A stretch of 64,000 nt of DNA from Biscogniauxia marginata (taxonomy: Eukaryota; Ascomycota; Sordariomycetes; Xylariales; Xylariaceae): positions 1 through 64,000 of the forward strand of contig MU404095.1 in NCBI GenBank assembly GCA_022695795.1, read 5' to 3'. Below the pieces are notes generated by a model, which saw only the letters and a program-made list of their open reading frames with translations, did not search any database and was not told where the DNA came from. The position numbers and the translations under genes were made by a program. Positions 49,995-60,575 of the stretch are shown one piece after another (the first letter of the stretch is position 1; each line of letters opens with the position of its first letter).

Positions 49995-50674
49995 GGTGTG
50001 GCAACTAGAGGAGTTGTAGATGAAGGGTTGGACAGTAACAGCGGGACAGATCAATGATAGAGCAAACGAGGATGTGACATGGTCTTAGGACTTTTGTTGC
50101 TTATCGCGACGGATGCCCTGCATTCCACTGGAAATCGCTGTTGAACAGAGTGTAGATGTAACGACCTTCCCAGGAGCTCACGAGTTTAGCGTAGGTCTCT
50201 CCAGTGAGGCTGAGGTACATACGTGTACGAGGTCCAGACCGTCCAGTAAGCCTCATTATGCATGCGTGCGGGGTCAGGCTTTCTGGGCCTCAGAATCTGC
50301 CCTGCTTGGAAGTGGAAAATGGTTCGACCCTACACGATCTACACTTGTGAGATGGCCCAAGGCTGACAGCCTACTTTGCCGGCAAACGATTATGCCAGAG
50401 GATTGCTACTTCTTCGTCCCTCCCACAACTTCGCATATTCGCTCTCATCTTTCTCAGGGGCGGGATTTGAAATCCCCAATCTGGTGCTAACAGATAGTGG
50501 CCTGTGTCTTACACCGCAATCGCGCATTCACAGGATTCTAGGAGAGCTACTCTGGTTATTTATGCCCGACTGCCCAAACGACGGTCATTTAGAGGGGTTG
50601 GTTGCCGACTGAGCATCCGCGACTATTGCAACATAGATGATAACAAACCTCCTAGGTCCAGTAAGCGAACGACT
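49995..50674. promoter_or_regulatory. Shared divergent upstream region
   Basis: This 0.68 kb separates the starts of two divergently transcribed genes and so should contain both promoters. Frames within it (50113-50490, 50376-50612) have no family signal. No specific binding site was identified. Confidence 0.4.
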
Positions 50675-52721
50675 ATGCTTGATGGCAGAGATGTTCCGTG
50701 GCAGGATGAGAATGATATCAACCAAGAAAGAGGCAGGGAAAGGCCTCGCCGCATTCGCTCGAGCAAACCAAAAGTCAAGACTGGTTGCAACAACTGCAAG
50801 TATGTAATTTTCTAGTTCCGCCCAGCGGCCACCTTTACCATCTCGTGTGAAGTGTGCTGAAGTACGACCTCTGTCCTCTAGGATGAGACGTATCAAATGC
50901 GACGAGCAACGCCCCGAGTGTAGTCAGTGCGTACGCTCTAAGAAGCGCTGCACAGGCTATGCTCCTCCACCACGAGCGAGTGTATCCGATGCGAGAATTT
51001 TACCTCAGGGGCTAGGCAAAGATGTCGAACCGGCAACAATCGTAGAGGCACTGGGTCAACCAGCTCTGACAGACCAGAACACGCTTGCTTCGAGGACTCC
51101 CTCTCATGACCAGGCAATTCATAAGGTTGACAGGCACATCCAGCATAAAGACAACTTTGTTTCTCAGGAACACTTCAAACACAGGAGTGGCTCGGCCTGT
51201 GGGCTCTTGCGGACTGCAATAGAATTGCTGCAACGCACTGTCAAAACGACCAGGAACGATCAAAATGACAAGGCCTCCAAGGTGACAATCTCGTTGACGA
51301 GAGCACTGCAGGCTCTTATTCTGTGGGATGAACGACATTCTGTCTCGGAAGGACGCCTTGATACCGTGATTGAGATGTCCAAAAGAGTGCGAAACACGAC
51401 TCTCTCTTCGCTGCGCAAGATTATCATTACAGTCTCCAAAGGTGGATATATCTTATTGTTGGTGAGATCCGACTTACTAATGCTCACTCAGATATTATTC
51501 CAAACCTTCCCGGTGATGCTTCATTGCAAAAAGCCCTGATAGAACCTTTTGATACCAAGGGCTTCATCTCGACCCACATCATTGACGATGACTCGGGAAA
51601 TGATAGTGACCATGAAGTTGACAGCGGTTCTACAGATACTGAGCAGGAGACATTGGACAATCACCTGAAGAACTTGGATGAGTACATAAGGGGTCTCAAT
51701 GATCTTGACTCCTCCCTCACAAACCCAGCCATGGATCCGGTGACTGTGACATCATCAACATTGAAGGAGGCAGTCCCATTGGCCAAGCAAGGTTCCTCAC
51801 CTTTACCACCGCATCACTTCTACTCTCTTCGCATTCGTGATCTGTTCCCTGAAGTGTCCTATTACCTAGCCGATCGCCTCGGGCAGTCCAATTGGGAAAG
51901 ATACCGCCTCATTCTCGGGAGCAGAGAGCAGGCTGCGAATCAAGTAGACGAAGACGATCCACCGTTAGACATCGAGCACACACTGCATAATCCGAGCAGG
52001 TACGGGAGTTCACGACAGGGTGCCGTAACCTTGCCAGATTCAGGTGTTGGGACGTCACTTCAGACGTATCCCATGTTCCAATCTACGCTATCAACGGCGA
52101 TCTCTGGTATCGGTGATGGTTCCTATTCAGCTTTCCCATCCCTCAGCAAAGAGGCCAAGGCGGGCAAACCATTCGAATGCGATGCCTGTGGACGGCAAGT
52201 GGTCGTGACGCGGTCACGCTTATGGAAGTAAGAGCCCCCACCCCCATGGCCAGTCTTCTGATCACTGACCCGTGTCTACTAGGAAACATCTGCTGGATGA
52301 TCTCCAGCCCTATATTTGCATTGTTCCTGAATGTGAAGTTAATAAAATGTCATTCCCGTCGCAGATAGCCTGGATCGAGCATGTCAGGTTGAGACACTCA
52401 TGTGCAGACTTCCTCCAAAACATCTGCTGTCCTTTCTGCAAGGTTTCAACACCGCCCGAGGTCTTCAGTATGCTCACGCACATTGCTAAGCACCTTGAAG
52501 TCATCTCGGCGATAGCCCTGCCCCGTTACGATCCTAACGACGCTGCGGAAGAGAGTTCCCAGAGTATGTCCACGGCCACGAACGCTGCAAGTGACGAGAG
52601 CGATGAGGTTCTGCGCAACGTGGCACATTTTGTTGAGAACAACGCTACGACTCTAAACATTCCCGTCCCGCATGTGGACACCACTGCCAACCGTGATGAC
52701 CGAAACCCTCGCGAGATCTAG
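50675..52721 (+). CDS. Zn2Cys6 transcription regulator with C-terminal C2H2-like fingers
   Basis: A four-exon model of 619 aa: 50675-50799, 50882-51441, 51492-52227 and 52283-52721. Introns are 82, 50 and 55 nt, with GTATGT, GTGGAT and GTAAGA donors and TAG or CAG acceptors. Intron 1 interrupts the zinc cluster. After splicing the six Cys are at residues 38, 41, 48, 55, 58 and 65 (C-x2-C-x6-C-x6-C-x2-C-x6-C), the classic fungal binuclear cluster. Residues about 456-560 hold three Cys/His pairs: FECDACGRQ...KKH, PYICIVPEC...EHVRLRH and CPFCKV...LTHIAKH. They resemble the C2H2 module usual in fungal proteins of another architecture. The middle is acidic and Ser/Asp-rich. It is presumably nuclear and DNA-binding; targets are unknown, and the divergent neighbour is a candidate. 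The GTGGAT donor is weak, so a fusion of two adjacent genes remains possible. Confidence 0.7.
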
Positions 52722-54066
52722 CAGTGGCCCCAACTCGGATCCAATTATACCTACGCGTCAATACGAGGCCAATACGAGGCCAATACGATCACGCCGATCC
52801 GAGACCAACCAACAAACCATTAGTGGTCTTTTACAGTAGGTTGCGGAGGTAGACATGATCTAGGAAGTGTTGCTATATGAATTAGTGTATTATAGATGTG
52901 TCCATCTGCACGTGTGGGCCGCTTATGCGTGAGATGCGTCACTCGCAACGCCCCAGAGATACTTAATCGAAACTCGAGCTGTGAATATAAGTATTTCCAA
53001 AAGTCAAGCTGGCGGTTATGACCACTTGCAGCATTGCCCCGCGATATATCGGTACCTACAGTCTAGTGGCAGCTGAACTAAACTGGTGTTCAAAGGGTCA
53101 GTCTGTCGTCTGTGAAGCTCATATTATCGTGGCCAATCCTTAAATGATGCCGTGAGACGATAATACTATACGTCTCACTCTCATTATAAAGTTCCATGTG
53201 TGAGCTGGCCTCCTCACCAAGTGTCATACGGTGAATTAAGGACCTGTACCTATAAGCCGTAGCCTTGCCTCTCAACGCCGTTGAGTCTCATTGAGAGGCT
53301 CCTTGCGTAACAACGTATTTCCACTTTCCTGGATGGCCTCGTGACACAGAGAGCGCATATGAATAGGGCGGCTTGCCAGGCATCCATTATGGGAGTGTAA
53401 GCAGTTTGATCTGATTTGGGGTGCTGGCTGGAGAGTGGGCAAGGACTGGAGCCCAGATTAGTATATGACTGAGGGACCAGCAAAATAACGCCGCATAGAT
53501 CTTGTAACATAACGATATTAGGGCTTAGTAATGTATCTAGGTGTCCCGGAAGGGCAACTGATGTCGTTTTTGAAGTTCGGTTCCGAGTTGCTGGGTCCGG
53601 GAAGAGCCGCCGATGCCGGCCGGAGATGACCCCACATAAAACTTACTAACAATGATGACACGAAGCTAGAGCTCCACTTAACCTAGACGATCTATCAATC
53701 TTTTCGAGAGAAGCTAGCGATCGCGGAAATTTCATCACCTTGCGATAAACTCGGAAACCACACAAAAAAAAACCTCAAGATTTATATAGACCGAACCGGT
53801 CTCGAGATATTCAGCTAATTGTCCCACGCTACATCGTACAGAACAGAAGGGAAACAATTCATTTCTCCTCAGCACGGCAGCATTGAAACCCAACCCCTCG
53901 ATTAGCGACAGCTTGCTCAACCTCCAACTCGCGACGCTACTCTCGCCCGTTTTTTAAAAAAGCCCTCGAAATAGACGACGACGACAACGACGAAGAGCCG
54001 AAACCGAACCGAACCGAATTCGAACCCCAAGAAAAAAACCCTCCGGACACCTTTCTCCCGTAAGGC
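52722..54066. other. Intergenic between two plus-strand genes
   Basis: Contains three tandem copies of an 11-bp unit (CAATACGAGGC-type) at about 52759-52790 and short unsupported frames. The last 300 bases, with CT- and AAC-rich runs, are the probable promoter and leader of the hydrolase gene. Confidence 0.45.
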
Positions 54067-55925
54067 ATGGTGACGACGGCGGCAATGCGCCGCGCCCTGT
54101 GCGCAGGCGCCCGCGCACCTACGAGAATACCCTCGCGAACACCGCCGTTCCCGCCGTCGCGGCTATACACCTCCGCGTCCGGCGCCACCGGCGCGCGAGT
54201 CCCGCTGGTATACGACCACCACGAGCCGCCCAAGTCGGACGGTCGCGACCGGCAGGACGCGCCCATAATATTCATGCACGGGCTGTTCGGGTCCAAGAAG
54301 AACAACCGGGGCGTGAGCAAGTGAGTGGTGTGCGCTTTTCTTCTTCTTCTTTTTTTTCCCCTTTTTTTCTTCTTAAACTGGATCTTCCAGCCTATCATGA
54401 AAGTTATTTTTGTATCCTACGAACGTTCGTCGGATCAAAAATGGGTATTATACGAGATGAAGGGGACAGGAGACAGGAGAAGAAAAGAGGAGGAGGAGAA
54501 ACTCATGCTACATACAATATGCCGTGCTATATTATCACTAGAAGATGCAATTACAAAGTTACTGATTTGGTCACCCGATTGTCTTCTCGATCCGTAGAGT
54601 TCTAGCACGGGACCTAAAGCGCCATGTCTACGCCCTTGTAAGATCCCGATATCACCAGCCCCTCCAACCCCTTGCCTCAACACACTTTTTCTTCATCAAG
54701 GCAGAAGAATTAAGAGAGTGTCAGTTTTAAGACTGACACCTGCCAATGTTCAGGACCTGCGAAACCACGGCGAATCCCCGCACGCGCCTCGGCACGACTA
54801 CGTCGCCATGGCCGACGACGTAGCGGGCTTTATCAGCGACCACGGGCTGCAGAGCCCGACGCTCATCGGCCACTCCATGTGAGTTGCCCCCCTTTTCCCC
54901 GGGTGTTATCCCATCTCAGTCGCTCGATAGCGCGAGAAACATAAGAAAGAGGAGGCCCCGCAGATATTTCTCCTCAAAGCAGCGCAATCCTTTTTAATAA
55001 TATTTTTTCCTCCAGGGGAGCCAAGACGGCCATGACTCTTGCCCTGAGCCGGCCGGAGCTGGTCCGGGACATCGTATCGGTCGACAACGCACCGGTGGAC
55101 GCCACACTCAGCACTTCGTTTGCTAAGTACATCCAGGGGATGCGTCGGATCGAGGAGGCGGGCGTCACACGGCAGTCCGAAGCGGACAAGATACTGGAAG
55201 AGTACGAAAAGGTTCGTCTCCTCTCCATCCTTCTCCTCTACCTTCCTCATCCCCCCCTCTTTTCTTTTTGCTACTTGACCTCCCTCACTCCCTTCCTCCC
55301 TCTCAACTCACACAATCTCCCCATAAAGCGAGAAAAAAACACACACACGTACACAAAAGAGGACCGGAATAGCTAAACCAAATGTTCCCCCAAAAACCAC
55401 AGGAGCTCCCGATCCGGCAGTTCCTCCTAGGCAACCTGCACCGGCCCCCCGGCGGCGACGGCACGCACAAGTTCCGGGTGCCGCTCGCGGTGCTGGCGCG
55501 GGCCCTCGACCACCTGGGCGACTTCCCCTACAAGGACCCGGGCGCGGTGCGGTTCGAGGGGCCGGCGCTGTTCGTGCGCGGCACGCGCAGCCGCTACGTG
55601 CCCGACGACGTCCTGCCGCTCGTCGGGCAGTTCTTCCCGCGCTTCCGGCTCGTCGATATCGAGGCCGGCCACTGGCTCATCTCGGAGAAGCCCGACGAGT
55701 TCTTGCGAGGTAAGCGAGAGAGATCGAGGGAGAGGAGGGAGGGGAAGAGCTTGCACGTACATATATACATACATACATACGTACATGTATAGGAGAAAGC
55801 CCCCTCTCCCTTCCACCCCCCCCCTTTTTTTTTCATGACTATAATGATAAGATCCAAAGAAAAAAAAAGAAACTTACATATTTTCTGCGACAGTTGTAAT
55901 CGAATTTCTCACTCCGAAAGAATGA
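54067..55925 (+). CDS. Mitochondrial alpha/beta hydrolase, ABHD11 / IMO32-like
   Basis: A six-exon model of 317 aa: 54067-54320, 54598-54637, 54754-54878, 55016-55211, 55403-55709 and 55894-55925. Every junction keeps the frame and uses GT-AG. The first 40 residues are rich in Arg, Ser and Ala with no acidic residues, typical of a mitochondrial presequence. The family core follows: MHGLFGSKKNN (residues 70-80, oxyanion-hole region), DLRNHGESPH (99-108), the nucleophile elbow GHSMG (137-141, Ser139) split by intron 3, and a C-terminal catalytic His295 in AGHWL. Relatives are mitochondrial hydrolases, with human ABHD11 and yeast Imo32 as family members. The natural substrate of this protein cannot be told. 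Exon 2 is short (40 nt) and the last exon encodes only 10 residues plus the stop. Confidence 0.9.
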
Positions 55926-56234
55926 AGGAAAAAGAAATTTCTTCTTTTTGCTAAACGAGTGTGGCGAAATAGTCTAATGGTCGGGAGTGTGTATATATAT
56001 GATTTGCATTGGCGGGTGGGGGGGATATCATCTACCTAAGGAACAGAAGAAACTATGTACATGAAAGGTTTACAGGCTTGGTTGGGCCCTTGGGAGCGCG
56101 CGCTCCGTTGGATCGATAGACAGACAGACAGACTTTGCTTGCTTTAGAACTTTAGAGGGGAAAAAATAGAGACCGGAGGGGAAGAGGAAGAGGAAGAGGA
56201 AAGGAGGGGAGGGAGCCAGTAGCAGGTTTTTAAT
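55926..56234. other. Convergent 3' region
   Basis: Lies between the ends of the hydrolase (plus) and Rab (minus) genes. Contains a purine-rich run of GAGGAA-type repeats at about 56161-56215. No gene. Confidence 0.5.
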
Positions 56235-57576
56235 TTAACAAGGGCAGGCTGATGAGTAGCTCGACGCCATACCGAGGTTCAGAGCGTTGCTGCTCTTGGG
56301 GCCGGACGTGACTGACGACAGGAGCTCCGGCGTCTGGACGATGCGGTCGACGACCTCGATGAACGGCCTCCTCACGTTCTCCCGCGACTTGGCGCTCACT
56401 TCGCAGAATCCCGCTCCTTGGGACTCGGCAAAGGCCTTGCCCTCCTCGTACGACACGGCCCGGGCGCCAGCGGCCACTTTATCCAATTTGCTCCCGACCT
56501 TTGCTGCCGTGTTAGTGCTTGCCTTGGCACACGGGGAGACTTGGGGGCGGGGGGGCTTCGATGTATATATAAGTACCAAGTAGAGAACAGCATCGGGGGA
56601 CGCGTTCGACCTCGCCTCGTCAATCCACCTCTCCATACTCAGAAAACTCTTCCTGTTAGTAATGTCGTAGACTAGGATGACGGCGTGCGCGCCCCGGTAG
56701 TAGCTCGTTGATAACGTGCGGAATCTTTCCTGGCCGGCCTTTGTTATGAGATGACTAGGTTAGTTATGCTAAGGTCTAACAGGTAGGTAATCATAAGAAT
56801 GAAAGGCGTGAAATCAGAAGGCTAATTTACAGTATCGAATATGTTGAGTCTGTATGCCTTGCCTCTTACAGCAAGTTTTTTCATCTACACCATCCCCGTT
56901 AGTTAGAACGACATGACCGACGAGGCGGTCTTCTTATAAGGAGCTAGAGCTAGCTCGTTCGTTAGGACGCACCTTGAAATCGATACCAATGGTCGCCGTC
57001 GACGACTCGGGATCAAACTGATCATCGCAGTCTTGACATCGGGATAAGTGTAAGCCAAAAGTCAATCAAGGAAAAGAGTGGAGAGAGGTCCGGTCCGTCA
57101 GAGTTGAGTTTCCAGGACTCCCGAAGAGAGACATCGATCTCCCCCATGTTTCTCTCTGCTCAACTTACATCTCAGAAGCACTAGATATCGTAAAAAAGTG
57201 GCACACACCAATGACGTTAGCTTTCAGCCTCTTCCCCATTTCCTATCATGGATCCTATTTCCCAATCATTGACTTCCCCTTGCCCAAATCCAAAGCGTTC
57301 TCATGGTGGTGAAACCACGTCGCGTACCGCCTTGATGCGAAAAGGCGGGTATGTATGGATTGATTTTTGGCCGCAGGCAGGTACTTGAGCATCGCAATCC
57401 CTAAATCGCGGTTCCTTCGGGGAGGAGAAGTAGATAGACATAGAAGAAAAAGGAAGAACAAAAAAGGAAACGGGTGAGAAGACGAAAGGGAAAAACTCAC
57501 GTGCCGACTTGCCGGCTCCGGAGGGACCGATGATAAGGACCTTGAGCACGGGGAACGAATCCTCGGAAGAAGCCAT
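56235..57576 (-). CDS. Rab18-like small GTPase
   Basis: A six-exon model of 208 aa: 57576-57501, 57180-57169, 57031-56973, 56884-56831, 56738-56577 and 56498-56235. It is a membrane-trafficking GTPase with P-loop GPSGAGKS (17-24), switch I TIGID (43-47), switch II DTAGQE (66-71), SKLD (124-127) in place of NKxD, EVSAK (154-158) and a C-terminal CPC, a CXC site for geranylgeranylation. Exon 2 is a 12-nt micro-exon contributing LLR of SALLLRYCDD. Introns 2, 4 and 5 end in AAG rather than CAG/TAG, and conservation fixes all three junctions. Intron 5 (56576-56499, 78 nt) is a multiple of three without stops and would add 26 residues if read through. The invariant Asn of NKxD is Ser here, which may alter guanine recognition. 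Rab18 type is judged by overall similarity; another Rab class is possible. Confidence 0.88.
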
Positions 57577-59446
57577 GATGACGAGTGGGCGGGCGGACGA
57601 GCGGGCGTGCTACACACACACCTCGGCGGCGGGGGGTTTATTTCTCTCTGATCTGGCCTCCTCCCTTCTCGACGAACGATAAACGACAGCCGGTCGGAAA
57701 AGGGGGGGGGGGGGGGAGAGGGAGAGAGGGAGGGGCGGAAGATGAAAACAGAGTTACCAAGTTGACGTCAAGGCGAAAGCGGATAAAGAACGAATGGAGA
57801 GGAAACGAAACTATAAACTTTGTTAAGGATAGGTAGGAAGTAGTAGCCTTGCCTCAGTGGCTGGTGAAGTAGTAGAAGACGATGCCAAGGCTTTCTTTTT
57901 CTCTTTTCTTTTCTTTTCTATTCTTTGCCTCTCTTTCCTTTTGCATTTAGCAATAGAACAAGTAGGTACCTACGTACGTAGAACCGAATATAATTACACG
58001 TAGGTTTTGGTCGGGTGAGGCGAGATAGATGTTGAGGTAAGTTAGGCAAGCCAATTAATTAATAAAAACAATGATGATGATAATAACCACCAGTGAGTGG
58101 GATAGGATGTAGGAGTGATGATGGCTTCGAGATATTCGTTCAAATTTGTTATTTATCGGTGTAAATAAAGTAAAGTAAAGGTGACGGGCATGTCAAGGCT
58201 AAGGTAGAGTTAGGTAAGTTATGCGATTCCCGATAGTCTGGCCGTTGGGTCATGCGTAGCAACAAAATGAGCAAAAACGCTCAGGTGAACCGTTTCGGGG
58301 TGGCGGCTTATTGCGCGGTCCCTGGAAGGCAACAGGTACCCGCTAGCAGCACAGGCAGGTAATGGCACCAAGATAGGTCAAAGTTCAACCCAGTAGAGTA
58401 CCTAGGTAGGTATGTAGCTGGTACTTAGAACCAGTTAATAAGTGTATTACACACCACAGAGGTACGGAATATTCGGGTATTTGTAGCAGTTGTCAGGTGG
58501 GGACCTCGATGATGAATAAGTAAAGTACTACTGTTACGGGATATGCATTAATCAGTAATCCGGAAAGAATCTCGGAGGGATCTCAATTCTATGCCAAGAA
58601 GATATAAAACTTCAAATACCTACCTAATGCTACATAAAAAGAAAATAAGGAACAAAGATACCTAAGTTCATTTATTAGACTAGCTCCGCACAGTAGTATA
58701 TACATATGGTAATTATTGTGTCAGAGGTAATCGATCACGTGTAGCTTCTAGAGGATCTACCCAAGTTATCATCATGATAATTCCATATTCATTTTCTGAA
58801 CAAGTTGTTGTTGCAGTTACCTACCAGGTAATAGCCTGCTTATTTCCAAGTAGAGATATGCATAATTATTCTATGGAAGCCCCCAACTCTAGCGAGAAAC
58901 CTACCTACAAGGGCATCGTAAAACAGACATCATTATAAGTAGGTAGACTACGGGCCAAGATATAAGGCCTTGTCAATTCATCAGTTGCACAATTACCTGC
59001 ATGTGATCCCTTTCATTTACACCACGAAGTCGCAGATCGATAGGGGTGATGACGTATCATAGCTGAGCATGACAGACCCAACTAAACGTTCTCCATGTCA
59101 ATCCTATCGTACCGTGGTTAGCTGTATGCCACTTCGGTTTCAGCTTGGCAGTTTGCATATAGCCTTGAAGCCTTTCGGCACGACACGAGCTTCTTGATCT
59201 GGATAATAATGGTTGTTGCATCACCGCGCAGACGGACCGCATCATAGATGTCAGATGCTGCTAACCAGAAAAGAATATCATCACATTTTCCCAAGTCCAG
59301 GTCGTGTCAGCTAACATTTCTCATTTTTTCTGTCCTGAGAGGTTGCTGTAACCGCGGCTTCCTTGCCACGCCGAATGCAATCAGAAGTGAGACCTAATGC
59401 CATTGCAGAAAAACCCACGCCGTTCCATGACCAGATCTCATCAAGA
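57577..59446. other. Intergenic between the Rab and eS1 genes
   Basis: Holds a run of 15 G at 57702-57716 in the presumed Rab leader or promoter, then 1.7 kb with many TAGGTAGGTACCTA-like degenerate palindromes (for example 57961-57985 and 58401-58430), a common intergenic texture in such genomes. No coding or RNA gene supported. Confidence 0.5.
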
Positions 59447-60575
59447 TTACACCTCTTCAAGGACCCGCTCCTTGAACTCCCGCTCTACCTTCTGTCCCTC
59501 CTCGTTTGTCGTGGACTCGCCGTGTAGAGTCAGAAGGGCACCGAGGTCGAACTTGGGCGACTTTAGGAGCTTGACCTTGCGGATGTGTACCTGGATAGTA
59601 GACTCGACTTAGTATACAATAAAACATAGTGGCTAGGACTATCATTGGGCAGTATGCGTACGTTCTGGAGTGGGTAGATGCCTTGGGTGGCCTTCTCAAT
59701 CTCACGGCCGATAACCTCGGGAATCAGCTTGGAGGTCAGTTGCTGCAGGGTGCATGTGGTAGCCTCTCGTTGGATGATCTCTGTCATCTTCTTGCGGATA
59801 GCACGGATCTGGGACGAGGCAGCGTAGGTGGTCTTCTTGACCTGGTTGGGCCGGCGCTTGGTGAAAGCGATGGCGAAGAGGCGGAGGAGGTAGTCGTCGG
59901 TAGTCTTGACAGTGACGTTGGCCTCGATAAGGGACTGCCACTTGCGCACCAGGGATCGCAGCTTGTCCGAGGTGAAGTCCAACCCGTGGAAGTTGGTCAG
60001 GCAGTTCTTGCCCTGAACCTCGTCTACTCGTAGCTTGACCTTCCGGAAGGCGTGGTCCTCATCCTTCTGTAGATCGGCGAGCGATACCTCGAAGATTCGG
60101 CCCTTGAGGGCGTCGTTCGCGTTCTTCAAACCAGTCGATCGGTTGACGAGGGTCTTGCCAACTCTGTGTTCCATCGTTAGAAAATCATCTGCGTGGCGCT
60201 ATGAAAGAATAGTTCGTACTCTCGGATGTTGAACGGAGAAGGGGCCTGCGGGTAGGTCACTGTCAGTTTTTGGTTTCCGATAAAATTTGTTGTTCGTTCA
60301 AGAGAATTATAGCGTGGCTAAAATAGATGGCATTGACTTACCTTGATGGAATACCAATCTTTACGGGCGAATGGGTCCTGGGTCTTCTTCTTGAGACCCT
60401 TCTTGCCCTTTGACAATCTCTTGTTCCTATTCGAAGCAGGTGGTTAGCTCTGGCTTCTCTCATCACGGCGGCGGGGTGCTGCGAATAGCGACCGGGCGCT
60501 TTGGAATGGCAGGATAGGTCTGTTGGTAGTGCTACAGAAGAAAACAATTCTATGTACTCACTTTCCAACCGCCAT
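59447..60575 (-). CDS. RPS1: 40S ribosomal protein eS1 (Rps1 / S3Ae)
   Basis: A five-exon model of 256 aa, the family's usual length: 60575-60562, 60426-60342, 60245-60220, 60163-59662 and 59590-59447. It starts [20 protein letters not shown], with the first intron after only 14 coding bases. It then has the conserved [56 protein letters not shown] and [14 protein letters not shown] segments, and ends KERVLEEV. It is a structural protein of the small ribosomal subunit near the mRNA exit side. All introns are GT-AG. The intron-rich 5' end with a tiny first exon is typical of fungal ribosomal protein genes. Confidence 0.97.

Noticed and set aside
53937..54605. ORFs overlapping the first exon of the hydrolase
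   Set aside because: Antisense or alternate-frame shadows created by GC-rich codons and pyrimidine-rich intron sequence.
59629..60033. 134-codon plus-strand ORF opposite the eS1 gene
   Set aside because: Complement of a highly biased ribosomal protein exon, a common cause of long antisense frames.
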